From: Bacillota bacterium
GTDB lineage: Bacteria > Bacillota > Clostridia > Christensenellales > UMGS416
Length of the DNA: 18,037 nucleotides
NCBI GenBank assembly: GCA_023428265.1
Contig: JAEYYW010000018.1
Coordinates: 1 to 18,037, forward strand
Reading direction: 5' to 3'
How positions within the stretch are numbered: the stretch's first letter is position 1; the number at the start of each line of letters is the position of its first letter. Made by a program: the position numbers and the translations under genes. The notes under the pieces are model-generated. The model saw only the letters and a list, made by a program, of their open reading frames with translations. It was not told the DNA's origin and did not search any database. Positions 6,728 to 13,850 of this stretch are shown piece by piece.

Positions 6728-8172
6728 TGGCGAAGCATGGGGCCGCGCCGCTGTATGAGGCGCTGGAGCGCTATGCCGCAAGCGATATCACCCATTTCGA
6801 CGTGCCGGGCCACAAGAAGCGGCTTGCGCTGGGCGGCGTGTTTGATGACAGGCTCATGCGCTACGACGCCAACTCCACCCATGACCTGGATCTGCTGAGC
6901 AACCCCTCCGGCGTGATCGCCGAGGCGGAGGCGCTGATGGCCGACGCCTATTCGGCCGACGCTGCCTTTTTCCTCGTGGGCGGCTCCACCTTTGGCGTGC
7001 AGGCGATGATCCTGACGGCCTGCGGGCCCAGAGACAAGATCCTGATGCCCCGCAATGTGCACAAGTCCGCCATTGGGGCGGTGATCCTGGCCGGGTGCAC
7101 GCCGGTTTTTATCGAGCCGGAGATCAACTATGACTACGGCATCGCCAACGGCATGCCCTATGCCAATGTGCTGAAGGCCGTGCGGGAGCACCCGGACGCC
7201 AAGGCGCTGTTTGTGGTGAACCCCACCTATTTCGGCGCGGTGTCTGACCTTCGGAGCATCGTGAGGCTTTGCCGCCGCAAACGCATCGCCGTGCTGGTGG
7301 ACGAAGCCCACGGCGCCCACTTCCCCTTCCACCCCGATCTGCCGGACAATGCCACGGCGCTGGGTGCTGACATGGCCACGGTGAGCATGCACAAAACCGC
7401 GGGCTCCCTCACGCAAAGCTCGGTGCTGCTGCTGAACGAACGGCTCTTCACCCGCCAGCAGGTGCGCGCGGCAGTGAACCTGATGCAGACCACCAGCGGG
7501 TCCTATCTGCTGATGGCGAGCCTGGACCTGGCCCGCCGCAAGCTGATGCTGGAGGGCGAGGCGATCGTGGGCCGGGTGCTGGAGCTCACGGAGGAAGCCA
7601 AGCGGCGCATTGGCAAAGTTCCCGGCCTGGCGGTGCTCACCCGTGACGACATGAACGGCGTGGGTATTTATGATTATGATGAAACCAAGATCGTGATCCG
7701 CGTCAACGAGCTGGGCATGACCGGCTTTGAGGCCTATGAGATCCTCAAAAATGAATACAACGTGCAGATGGAGCTGGCCGAGACCTATGTAGTGCTGGCA
7801 ATCGTAGGCGTGGGCGACGACGAAAGCACGCTCAATCGCCTTTGCGCCGCGCTGGAAGATCTGAGCCGCCGCTTCTTCGGCCAGCGGGAAAAGCTGGAGC
7901 TGAAGCTCTCCGGCTTCTTTGAGAAGCCCAAGACGGTGATCAACCCCCGCGACGCATGGTATGCGCCCAAGCGGGCGGTGAAGCTTTCGGAAAGCGTGGG
8001 CGAGGTGAGCGGCGAGTCGGTGATGATTTATCCGCCGGGCATCCCGCTGGTGATCCCCGGGGAGCGCATCACCGAAACCACGGTGGAGCACTACCGGTTT
8101 TACCGGGAGAACCACTGCACGGTCTTGAGCGATGAGAATGAAGAGGGAATGATCACGATATTGGGGGAGTGA
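6727..8172 (+). CDS. speA: PLP-dependent arginine (Orn/Lys/Arg) decarboxylase
   Basis: A 481-residue fold-type-I decarboxylase of the Gram-positive SpeA/YaaO type. The N-terminus FDVPGHKKR (24-32) is a family signature. VNPTYFG (164-170), DEAHGAHF (192-199; D192 binds the PLP ring nitrogen) and SMHKT (220-224; K223 is the predicted Schiff-base lysine) follow. The C-terminal domain contains PPGIPLVIPGE. The start is taken as the ATG at 6727, which shares its A with the speD stop and has AGGTGG 5 bases upstream; a GTG at 6718 is possible. Sequence alone does not separate arginine from lysine or ornithine specificity. The agmatinase gene (11706) in the same locus makes arginine to agmatine the likely reaction. 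Normally such a gene would be followed by speE; here a two-gene insertion intervenes. Confidence 0.9.
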   Translation: MAKHGAAPLYEALERYAASDITHFDVPGHKKRLALGGVFDDRLMRYDANSTHDLDLLSNPSGVIAEAEALMADAYSADAAFFLVGGSTFGVQAMILTACGPRDKILMPRNVHKSAIGAVILAGCTPVFIEPEINYDYGIANGMPYANVLKAVREHPDAKALFVVNPTYFGAVSDLRSIVRLCRRKRIAVLVDEAHGAHFPFHPDLPDNATALGADMATVSMHKTAGSLTQSSVLLLNERLFTRQQVRAAVNLMQTTSGSYLLMASLDLARRKLMLEGEAIVGRVLELTEEAKRRIGKVPGLAVLTRDDMNGVGIYDYDETKIVIRVNELGMTGFEAYEILKNEYNVQMELAETYVVLAIVGVGDDESTLNRLCAALEDLSRRFFGQREKLELKLSGFFEKPKTVINPRDAWYAPKRAVKLSESVGEVSGESVMIYPPGIPLVIPGERITETTVEHYRFYRENHCTVLSDENEEGMITILGE

Positions 8173-8194
8173 GGAAGAGGTAGGTGTATTTGGG

Positions 8195-8221
8195 TAGAGT
8201 TAAGGCAACAGCTTAGCTCTA
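8195..8221. other. hairpin between convergent decarboxylase and rloB-like genes
   Basis: TAGAGTTAAG (8195-8204) and CTTAGCTCTA (8212-8221) form a 10-bp stem with one G-T pair and a 7-base loop. It lies between two convergent genes and may help end transcription, but neither side has a clear T-run. Confidence 0.4.
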
Positions 8222-8234
8222 TCCATTGTAATTG

Positions 8235-8939
8235 CTAGAGAATAAAGCCTGCTTCATTGAAAATTTCTTCCATTAATTTATCCATCTCAGTAGCTGGGTT
8301 TCTATACACATACGATTGAATATGATTTGTATTTGCCCGAAGTCTTTTGCTATTTCGAATTGCAATTGCTACCCTTCTGCTATCCATCAATAATGTTGCT
8401 ATCTGCTCATCTGCTTTGTCGTATTCTTTATTATATCCGATGTTGAGTAGTTCTCTTGAGACGAGGTTACAGTATTGATCGCGTGTTAATTGAGACTCTA
8501 CAAGTTGAAAGTGCAAGTATAACCATAACTCAAAACTTTCGTTTGACCATATCGGAATATAGTTGTTACCAAGTTCACTGCACTTATGAATAGCCCTATT
8601 AAAGTTATCTGCAGAGAATTCATCGTGATCAAAAACAACGAACACTCTTTCGTATTTTATTCCTTTTGCTTTTTGTTTATCAATATCATTAAATAGCTTC
8701 TGCATTCTTTCTACTAGACTTAGTGTATTATAGCCAACTCCAAATGTATCAATTTCTGGTGGCTCGAATCCATTTTTCGATAGCCAGTTTATTACGCCAC
8801 TAATATATAATGGTTCAGTTTTTGTCCCCTCACATCCAATTAACCATGCTCCTTTCCTCTCAGTAAATTCTCTTACATTTCGCTTATGTCGAGGAGATGG
8901 TTTCAATCGACTTTCATTCCCTTCTATATGGGATTGCAC
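8235..8939 (-). CDS. RloB-family TOPRIM-like protein (AbiLii-like defence effector)
   Basis: A 234-residue protein. A basic N-terminus (about 11-22) is followed by WLIGCEGTKTEPLYI (32-46); the CEG..TE pattern is the RloB hallmark and supplies the TOPRIM glutamate. FDHDEF (103-108) gives the DxD metal pair. NESFELWLYLHF (133-144) corresponds to the family's N-x-x-FE-x-W-L-x-LHF, and NPATEMDKLMEEI (214-226) to its C-terminal NPxT motif. RloB proteins are thought to act as nucleases beside an AAA15 ATPase in anti-phage systems such as AbiL, and are analogous to AriB of PARIS. It starts with GTG at 8939 and overlaps the ATPase gene by 26 bases, so the two are coupled. Base composition is far more AT-rich than in the flanking polyamine genes, pointing to horizontal transfer. 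The nuclease role here is inferred from the family. Confidence 0.8.
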   Translation of the reverse strand: MQSHIEGNESRLKPSPRHKRNVREFTERKGAWLIGCEGTKTEPLYISGVINWLSKNGFEPPEIDTFGVGYNTLSLVERMQKLFNDIDKQKAKGIKYERVFVVFDHDEFSADNFNRAIHKCSELGNNYIPIWSNESFELWLYLHFQLVESQLTRDQYCNLVSRELLNIGYNKEYDKADEQIATLLMDSRRVAIAIRNSKRLRANTNHIQSYVYRNPATEMDKLMEEIFNEAGFIL

Positions 8940-10107
8940 CGAACTTACCTAATAGATAATTCTTCATATATCGTAGATCAGATCTTACCCTTTTTGTCCC
9001 AGATAATTTTATATCAATTAGTGAATATAGGCAAGATTTTCCGCTAATTTCCTTCTGCGTAAACCAAATTTCGTCACGCCTTAGGCATTCGCCGTCAAGT
9101 AACGTAACATTATGAGTTGAAAATAATAATTGCCCTTTAGCTGTATTAATACTCGGGTCATGAAACATTGATACAATTTCTCGTAGAAGTAACGGATGGA
9201 GTCGCGAATCAAGTTCATCGATAAGCACCACACTTCCTAGCTTAAGTGCAACTGTTAGGTGTACAAGGGTACGTAGTAGTTTTTTTGTTCCTGCAGACTC
9301 TATATTAAAAGATATTTGCCTATCGCTTCCACAATGCTTTGTCATTATCTTTTTGTATGGTATTTGATCTTTATCAATATCATCAATCAACACTAATGCC
9401 TCAATGCACGGATCGAATTTATGAATGAATTCATTGCAGAACTCAAAAACTGATGGTACTTTACCCATAAGCTCGGCAGCAGCTCTTAATGATCTAGTGT
9501 TATTCTCCAAGTATGTTGCGTGGAATGCATTTGAATTTGAAAACCATGTATAAACAGCTTTTGCAATGGGGACATCATTCTCAGCCAATGTTGATAACAG
9601 AGACTTCTTTGAGCTGGCAGTCCTTATAGGGTTGTCTAATTGAACGCTATCAGAAATAAACGTTATACTACTGTTCTCTCTTTCATATACAACATCTTCT
9701 TCTTCATTTGCATATCGTGCGCCTGAGCGCTTTACATACAACCACTCCTTAACTATATCAGACTTATCAACTGAAATTCCGAACCTAAATTCTAGCATTC
9801 CTTCGCATAATGTTACTTCAAATACTGTTGGTTCATACTTATGGGTTTCATCAAAAATGAATGGAACAATGACTGAATAATCATCATGATTATTTCTTAC
9901 TATTTCGGTCATTCGCGCAAATCCTTCAATAACATTCGATTTGCCACTCGCATTTGCCCCAAACAAAGCTATACAAGGGAGAATCTTTGTCTTCCTATGA
10001 TTAATTGTGAACCCAGGCAACTCTCTGCATTTTGGCGATGCTATAAAGTCAACGGTGGTATCCTCAGCAAAGGATTTGAAGTTCTTCATATAAAATTGTA
10101 GCAACAT
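8914..10107 (-). CDS. AAA15/ABC-type ATPase (RloA, AbiLi-like defence ATPase)
   Basis: A 397-residue SMC/ABC-like ATPase. It begins LLQFYMKNFKSF, the typical start of COG1106 ATPases. Walker A is GANASGKS (50-57). An ABC-signature-like ESAGTKKLL lies near residue 269, Walker B VVLIDELD near 290-298, and the switch histidine in FSTHN near 329. It most likely forms a sensor or control complex with the downstream RloB-like protein in a phage-triggered abortive response, an established idea for AbiL/PARIS-type pairs but inferred here. I chose the ATG at 10107 because TAGGAG lies 8 bases upstream and the family start fits. An in-frame ATG at 10140 would add 11 residues and has a weaker AAGGTGG site. 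The gene is AT-rich and transcribed against its neighbours. Confidence 0.85.
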   Translation of the reverse strand: MLLQFYMKNFKSFAEDTTVDFIASPKCRELPGFTINHRKTKILPCIALFGANASGKSNVIEGFARMTEIVRNNHDDYSVIVPFIFDETHKYEPTVFEVTLCEGMLEFRFGISVDKSDIVKEWLYVKRSGARYANEEEDVVYERENSSITFISDSVQLDNPIRTASSKKSLLSTLAENDVPIAKAVYTWFSNSNAFHATYLENNTRSLRAAAELMGKVPSVFEFCNEFIHKFDPCIEALVLIDDIDKDQIPYKKIMTKHCGSDRQISFNIESAGTKKLLRTLVHLTVALKLGSVVLIDELDSRLHPLLLREIVSMFHDPSINTAKGQLLFSTHNVTLLDGECLRRDEIWFTQKEISGKSCLYSLIDIKLSGTKRVRSDLRYMKNYLLGKFGAIPYRRE

Positions 10108-10157
10108 GCTCCGTGCTCCTATTGTCTCTACATTCTTCATTTCAATAATACCACCTT

Positions 10158-10206
10158 ACATTATTTTGTTCAATCAAAATGTTAATTCTAGGAGAAATTA
10201 TCTCCT
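10158..10206 (-). promoter_or_regulatory. candidate promoter and dyad upstream of the ATPase gene
   Basis: On the minus strand, TTAACA (10185-10180), a 16-bp spacer and TAATGT (10163-10158) make a modest promoter for the defence pair. A start site near 10151 would leave too little leader for the ATG at 10140, which favours the start at 10107. Just upstream is a 17-bp dyad, AGGAGA-AATTA-TCTCCT (10190-10206), which could be an operator. Confidence 0.35.
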
Positions 10207-10290
10207 ATTTGATACAAGTTATTCTTCGTCAATTTAAGATATGCAGATTGATCTTGTTGAATTGCAGGTCCTGAACGAACACTATGACTA

Positions 10291-10319
10291 TGTTTATTTT
10301 TCAACCTAACTGATATAAT
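10291..10319 (+). promoter_or_regulatory. extended -10 promoter for speE
   Basis: TGATATAAT (10311-10319) is a perfect TGn extended -10 with TATAAT at 10314-10319. The -35 position (TGTTTA, 10291-10296) is poor, which an extended -10 can tolerate. It gives speE its own promoter, needed because the insertion cuts it off from the speD promoter. Confidence 0.55.
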
Positions 10320-10370
10320 AGTCCAGTGTTTTTTCGGAAATTTTCTACTTATCCCTACGGAGGATTAACA

Positions 10371-11246
10371 ATGCTCGATCTATGGTATTCCGAATTCCAC
10401 GCCGACGACGTGAAGCTTTCCATCAAGGTGGACCGCCACCTGCACAGCGAAACGTCTGCCTTTCAGCAGATTGACTTCTTTGACAGCCAGACCCTGGGCC
10501 GTTTCTTCACGCTGGACGGCCTGATGATGGTGAACGAAAAGGATGAGTTTGCCTATCACGACATGATCTGCCACCCGGCCTTTGCTGTGAACCCCGGCAT
10601 CAAGAAGGTGCTGATCATCGGTGGCGGAGACGGCGGCACAGCCCGCGAGTGCGCCCGGTATGCCGGTGTGGAGCGCATCGACATGGTGGAGATTGACGAG
10701 CGCGTGGTGCGCCTGAGCCAGCAGTATCTGCCGCAGACGGCGGCGGCAATGGGCAGCGACCCCCGCATTCACCTCTATTTTGAAGATGGCCTTGCCTTTG
10801 TGGCCAACGCGCCGGACAGTGCCTATGACCTGGTGCTGGTGGACTCCACCGACCCCATCGGCCCCGGCGAAGGGCTTTTTACCGAGGCGTTTTACCGCGA
10901 TTGCTACCGGGTGTTGAATGACCGGGGCATTTTGGTGAACCAGCATGAGAGCCCCTATTATGACCGCGATGTGCGCCGGATGATGCGGGCCCATGCGAAA
11001 CTCCACCGCACGTTCCCGGTGGCGCGGGTGTATGAGTTTCACATCCCCACTTATCCCAGCGGGCACTGGCTGTTTGGCTTTGCCAGCAAGGGCTTGGATC
11101 CGGTGCGTGATATCCAGGCGGACGCTTGGAATGCCCTTGGCTTGAAGACCCGGTATTACAACACCGAGCTGCACCGCGCGGCCTTCGCGTTGCCCAGCTA
11201 TGTGAATGAGTATTTGGAGAAGGCAAGGAATGAGGGGTGGGAGTGA
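10371..11246 (+). CDS. speE: spermidine synthase (polyamine aminopropyltransferase)
   Basis: A 291-residue cytosolic enzyme that transfers the aminopropyl group from decarboxylated SAM to putrescine. The N-terminal strand domain begins LDLWYSEFHADDVKLSIKV. The SAM-type nucleotide loop is LIIGGGDGGTARE (81-93). E107 and D109 (VEIDE) bind the donor, EDG (138-140) follows, and VDSTDPIGP (157-165) carries D158, the predicted catalytic base. TYPSGHWLFGFASK near residues 225-240 is the usual gatekeeping/substrate region. The start is the ATG at 10371, with CGGAGGA 7 bases upstream, rather than the TTG-type start at 10326 that would cut into the leader. Length is normal. It completes the pathway begun by speD and the decarboxylase gene on the far side of the defence insertion. 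Confidence 0.95.
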   Translation: MLDLWYSEFHADDVKLSIKVDRHLHSETSAFQQIDFFDSQTLGRFFTLDGLMMVNEKDEFAYHDMICHPAFAVNPGIKKVLIIGGGDGGTARECARYAGVERIDMVEIDERVVRLSQQYLPQTAAAMGSDPRIHLYFEDGLAFVANAPDSAYDLVLVDSTDPIGPGEGLFTEAFYRDCYRVLNDRGILVNQHESPYYDRDVRRMMRAHAKLHRTFPVARVYEFHIPTYPSGHWLFGFASKGLDPVRDIQADAWNALGLKTRYYNTELHRAAFALPSYVNEYLEKARNEGWE

Positions 11247-11273
11247 ACCACGCTAGTTCTTCCCTACCAAGCG

Positions 11274-11381
11274 CGGGCCGGTACAGAGCCCTTCGTGTTC
11301 GCTCTGCGAACCACTATCGGCAATTGCCCGCACATTCGCTGCACAAATGTGCTACGCAATTGCCGGGGTAATACCCGGCCC
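11274..11381. repeat. nested palindromic element, family R, copy 2
   Basis: The outer arms are CGGGCCGGTA (near 11274) and TACCCGGCCCG (ending about 11381), complementary apart from one inserted base. Inside are a CAGAGC/GCTCTG hairpin (about 11284-11306) and a second nested structure: CGGCAATTGC (11318-11327) with GCAATTGCCG (11356-11365), perfect, enclosing GCACATT (11330-11336) and AATGTGC (11346-11352). It follows speE directly and would fold strongly as RNA, so it may terminate or stabilise the speE transcript. Confidence 0.65.
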
Positions 11382-11446
11382 GTACATTGACCGCTAGGTT
11401 CTGACTGTAGTCGTTAGTCACGGATTAGCATGCATTCCTTCTTTCA

Positions 11447-11592
11447 TGCCTCCCTCTTGGAGGGAGGTAGCGGCGAAGCCGCCGGAAGGCTTAAATGCCT
11501 GCGTGCAGGAAATCCCCCCTGCCATCTGTGGATGGCATCCCCCCTTGAATTTTTGCCTGCGGCAAAAACAAAGGGGGTGGGGAGTGCTTCGA
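11447..11592. repeat. GC-rich modular palindromic element, family P, copy B1
   Basis: It opens with the hairpin CCTCCCT-CTTGG-AGGGAGG (11449-11467), then GGAAATCCCCCCTGCC (11508-11523), GGCATCCCCCCTTG and TTTTTGCC..GGCAAAAA. Bases 11549-11593 match 13769-13813 at 41 of 45 positions by eye. No gene is seen between speE and speB (11247-11705); this element, copy B2 and the family R element fill that gap. Confidence 0.75.
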
Positions 11593-11617
11593 AAAGGATT
11601 ACGCTGCCATTCCCGCC

Positions 11618-11690
11618 CTACCCTCCCTTAGCCGATACAAAGGATCGGCGACTAAGGGGGGATGTCGCTGGCAAGCGACAGGGGGATATT
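11618..11690. repeat. family P element, copy B2 (inverted orientation)
   Basis: Read on the minus strand this is the same unit as 13919-14005: ATATCCCCC, a hairpin (GTCGCT/AGCGAC, 11664-11669 with 11674-11679), CATCCCCCCTTAG, a second hairpin (GCCGAT/ATCGGC, 11631-11636 with 11644-11649), then TAAGGGAGGGTAGGG. It ends just before the speB ribosome binding site TTAGGAG. Confidence 0.75.
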
Positions 11691-11705
11691 GATTAGGAGT
11701 TTGCC

Positions 11706-12566
11706 ATGATTCCATCCGTCCCCATGAAAGACTGGCGCTTCCTCGGCTGCACGGCGGACTATGCCGATGCAAGGATCGCGCTGTTTGGCGCGCCCTTTGA
11801 CGGCACGGTGAGCTACCGCGCCGGCACGCGTTTCGGGCCCCAGGCTGCCCGGAGCGAATCCTTCGGCATCGAGACCTGGAGCCCCTACCAGCTGGCCGAC
11901 CTGGAAGACGCTCAAGTGTGCGACCTGGGCGACATCGATGTGCCCATCGGCAACACGGCGGAGACGCTTCGGATGATCGGCGAACTGGCGGGGCAAGTGT
12001 TTGCCGGCGGCAAAAAGCTGCTGATGGTGGGCGGTGAGCACCTGGTGAGCTTCCCGGCGATTGCGGCGGCGGTTGGCAGATATCCGGATTTGCAGGTGAT
12101 CCACTTTGACGCCCACGCCGATCTGCGGCAGGATTATCTGGGGGAGAAGAATTCCCACGCCTCAGCGATCCGGCGGGTGCACGACCTGCTGGGCGACGGC
12201 AGGATCTGGCAGTTTGGCATCCGCAGCGGCACGCAGGAGGAATTCCAGTGGGCGGCGGAGGGCCACACATCGCTGCATCCGTTTGGCTTTGCGGGGCTTG
12301 ATGCGGCGGCGGACGCTTTGCACGGCAAGCCGGTTTATCTGACTGTGGATCTGGATGTGCTGGATTCGTCGGTTTTCCCCGGCACCGGCACGCCGGAGGC
12401 CGGCGGGGTGACATTCCGGGAGCTGATGGAGGCCTTTGGCGTGCTGAAGGGGCTGGACATCGTGGGCGCAGACGCCGTGGAGCTTTCACCACATTATGAC
12501 CCAAGCGGCGGCAGCACTGCCGTGGCCTGCAAGGTGATCCGGGAGCTGGCGCTGCTGATGGCGTGA
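11706..12566 (+). CDS. speB: agmatinase (ureohydrolase family)
   Basis: A 286-residue binuclear manganese enzyme that hydrolyses agmatine to putrescine and urea. The metal ligands of the arginase/agmatinase fold are all present: H112 in VGGEHLVS, D135, H137 and D139 in FDAHADL, and D215 and D217 in TVDLDVLD. SHAS (150-153) and the C-terminal TPEAGG (229-234, E231) match the substrate-binding loops. The start ATG at 11706 has TTAGGAG 6 bases upstream. With the decarboxylase at 6727 it forms the arginine-agmatine-putrescine route that feeds SpeE. It is separated from speE by about 460 bases of repeats, so it may depend on read-through or an unrecognised promoter there. An intrinsic terminator follows at 12606. 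Confidence 0.93.
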   Translation: MIPSVPMKDWRFLGCTADYADARIALFGAPFDGTVSYRAGTRFGPQAARSESFGIETWSPYQLADLEDAQVCDLGDIDVPIGNTAETLRMIGELAGQVFAGGKKLLMVGGEHLVSFPAIAAAVGRYPDLQVIHFDAHADLRQDYLGEKNSHASAIRRVHDLLGDGRIWQFGIRSGTQEEFQWAAEGHTSLHPFGFAGLDAAADALHGKPVYLTVDLDVLDSSVFPGTGTPEAGGVTFRELMEAFGVLKGLDIVGADAVELSPHYDPSGGSTAVACKVIRELALLMA

Positions 12567-12605
12567 GGCCTCCGGTTTTCCTGTCAATCATTGTCTTTTT
12601 GTGAA

Positions 12606-12640
12606 CTCTTCCTGATTATTCTCAGGAAGGGTTTTCATTT
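12606..12640 (+). terminator. intrinsic terminator after speB
   Basis: CTTCCTGA (12608-12615), loop TTATTC, then TCAGGAAG (12622-12629), with the stem extendable by two weaker pairs, followed by GTTTTCATTTT. It is placed 40 bases after the speB stop. Confidence 0.75.
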
Positions 12641-12660
12641 TGCTACATTTCGCATATAAT
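12632..12660 (+). promoter_or_regulatory. sigma-A type promoter for the 92-residue gene
   Basis: A -35 TTTTCA (12632-12637), a 17-bp spacer and a perfect TATAAT (12655-12660). The -35 box lies inside the T-tract of the speB terminator, a compact junction. The leader to the ATG at 12757 would be about 90 bases; I see no known riboswitch in it. Confidence 0.6.
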
Positions 12661-12756
12661 TTATATTAATATATTGTGATAAAAGCCCAACTGCGGTAAT
12701 ATCATTCTACGATGTATTTGTGAACTACTTAACAATAAGAAGGGGGTCTCCGACGG

Positions 12757-13035
12757 ATGTACGCAACCAAAATCATGATGAAGAAGAACGCCGCCGTGAG
12801 CGATGAACTGCAGGCTATTGACCAGGTGTATGTGGTGGGAAATGTATTTTTCCTGACCGGATGGTATAAGCCGGAGTTTCTGCATGACTACCTGAATGCC
12901 AACCCCAGATCCATCCAGGTGAACCTGGCGCCATTCCCGCCGATGAAGCCCGCCAGCGAGCAGGGCAGGAAGTATGTGATGTCAGAGCCGGATAAAAACA
13001 GCAAGGATGCGCTGCTGAACCTGCCAAGAGAATGA
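12757..13035 (+). CDS. small protein of unknown function (DUF3892-like?)
   Basis: A 92-residue soluble protein with no signal peptide or membrane segment. The central part, IDQVYVVGNVFFLTGWYKPE, looks like two short strands. The C-terminus KYVMSEPDKNSKDALLNLPRE resembles the ending (YxRSxPD...NLxNLPR) that I associate with DUF3892 proteins of Bacillota. That match is from memory and uncertain. The start ATG at 12757 has AAGAAGGGGG about 10 bases upstream. It has its own promoter (12632-12660) and terminator (13053-13080), so it is a monocistronic real gene. It separates the polyamine locus from the phage-like segment. No function can be assigned. Confidence 0.7.
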   Translation: MYATKIMMKKNAAVSDELQAIDQVYVVGNVFFLTGWYKPEFLHDYLNANPRSIQVNLAPFPPMKPASEQGRKYVMSEPDKNSKDALLNLPRE

Positions 13036-13052
13036 TTGCCACAGCACTCCGG

Positions 13053-13080
13053 GCGGCCCGAAACGGGCCGCTTTTTGTTT
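13053..13080 (+). terminator. intrinsic terminator after the 92-residue gene
   Basis: GCGGCCCG (13053-13060), loop AAA, CGGGCCGC (13064-13071): a perfect 8-bp GC-rich stem followed directly by TTTTTGTTT. It begins 17 bases after the stop codon. Confidence 0.9.
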
Positions 13081-13133
13081 GCCCCCCGCTTTTGGCAGCG
13101 GCTGCTCCTGCGTGTATTAGCCTCGACAGCGCG

Positions 13134-13200
13134 CGGGCCGTTTCGCTATGCTGTTTGTGAACGGCAATGTGCCGATGCCCGGCCCGGTGGGGCGAAACGG
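13134..13200. repeat. palindromic element, family R-like, copy 3
   Basis: CGGGCCG (13134-13140) pairs with CGGCCCG (13180-13186), enclosing CGGCA-ATG-TGCCG (13162-13174). A competing arm pair, CCGTTTCGC (13138-13146) with GCGAAACGG (13192-13200), could form instead. It lies directly before the ribosome binding site of the putative small terminase and could influence its translation or mark the edge of the phage-like block. Confidence 0.45.
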
Positions 13201-13224
13201 GCGGGAGGGTGGAGGGGCTTTATA

Positions 13225-13683
13225 ATGGCAGTGTTACAAACGGGAGCAGCGGCCAAGGCAAGCGGCAGGGCAGGCCGGCGGGCAATGAGCCAGCCGGATT
13301 GGAAGCGAATCGCCGAACAGGCGGCGGAGGCCGGCGCGATGGCGGCGGAAGCGCTGCCGGCGGTGATGAGCCTGGCCGGGCAGATCGCCCGGCTGGAGTC
13401 GCGCTATGAGCAGTATTACCGGCTGGGCGAGGAGGATCCGGAGGTGAGGAAAGCCCAGTCCTCCCCGGAGGCGCTGGACAAGATGGGCAAGTGCGAAAAG
13501 CAGCTGGCCGATCTCAAGCAGCGGTTCTTCGAGCTGACCGGCCTGGACCGGCAGCACGCCGCCCGCACACGCCTCATGGAGCTGCAGGTGGAAGCTGCGG
13601 AGCAGGGCGGCGAGGTGGTGCTGAAGCTGGAGGGGTTTGGGGAATCCCCCCTGCCCTCTGCGGATGCATCCCCCCTTGCCTAG
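13225..13683 (+). CDS. putative phage terminase small subunit (repeat-altered C-terminus)
   Basis: A 152-residue protein with long alanine- and charge-rich helices (about residues 25-135) and little else. The segment RFFELTGLDRQHAARTRL near 108-125 is loosely like the C-terminal ELGLTPAARARL region of P27-family small terminases. The call rests mainly on its place just before the large terminase gene. A small subunit would bind the pac or cos DNA and hand it to TerL. The start is the ATG at 13225 with GGAGGGG 7 bases upstream; the frame is open further up to 13036 but crosses a terminator. The last 13 codons (13642-13680) are encoded by a family P repeat, so the natural C-terminus was probably replaced. 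It is separated from TerL by about 400 bases, which is unusual for phage. Confidence 0.5.
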   Translation: MAVLQTGAAAKASGRAGRRAMSQPDWKRIAEQAAEAGAMAAEALPAVMSLAGQIARLESRYEQYYRLGEEDPEVRKAQSSPEALDKMGKCEKQLADLKQRFFELTGLDRQHAARTRLMELQVEAAEQGGEVVLKLEGFGESPLPSADASPLA

Positions 13684-13813
13684 CGCTAGGATGGCGCAAG
13701 CCAAGCATGCCGGGTTATGCCGAAGGCATGACCAGTCCTGCAAGGATGCAGGCGAGGCATGCGAAGGTATTTTTGCCAGCGGCAAAAACAAAGGGGGTAG
13801 GGAGCGCTCCGAA
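13641..13813. repeat. family P element, copy C1 (overlaps the end of a gene)
   Basis: It starts with GGAATCCCCCCTGCC inside the small-terminase frame and continues with TGCATCCCCCCTTG. After a stretch rich in GCATGCC-type repeats it ends with the 45-bp block 13769-13813, shared with 11549-11593. A further hairpin, CGGGGC-GCA-GCCCCG (13828-13842), lies beyond it. No gene is seen in 13684-14091. Confidence 0.7.
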
Positions 13814-13850
13814 TGATTGTGGGGCAGCGGGGCGCAGCCCCGCAAGTTTA

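Noticed and set aside
3536..8115. Long antisense frames opposite the CorC gene, speD and the decarboxylase gene
   Set aside because: Their composition (His/Gln/Gly/Ala-rich) is what the antisense of GC-rich genes gives, and the sense strands encode well-recognised proteins.
8225..10196. Possible direct repeat flanking the defence pair (about 8225-8242 and 10179-10196)
   Set aside because: The two stretches are only loosely similar AT-rich sequence with gaps, and not convincing as a target-site duplication.
11430..11696. Plus-strand frame of 88 codons between speE and speB
   Set aside because: It is made almost wholly of the palindromic repeats B1 and B2 and has no ribosome binding site.
13036..13224. 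63-codon N-terminal extension of the putative small-terminase gene
   Set aside because: It would begin right after the previous stop and pass through a strong intrinsic terminator. The ATG at 13225 has a good ribosome binding site.
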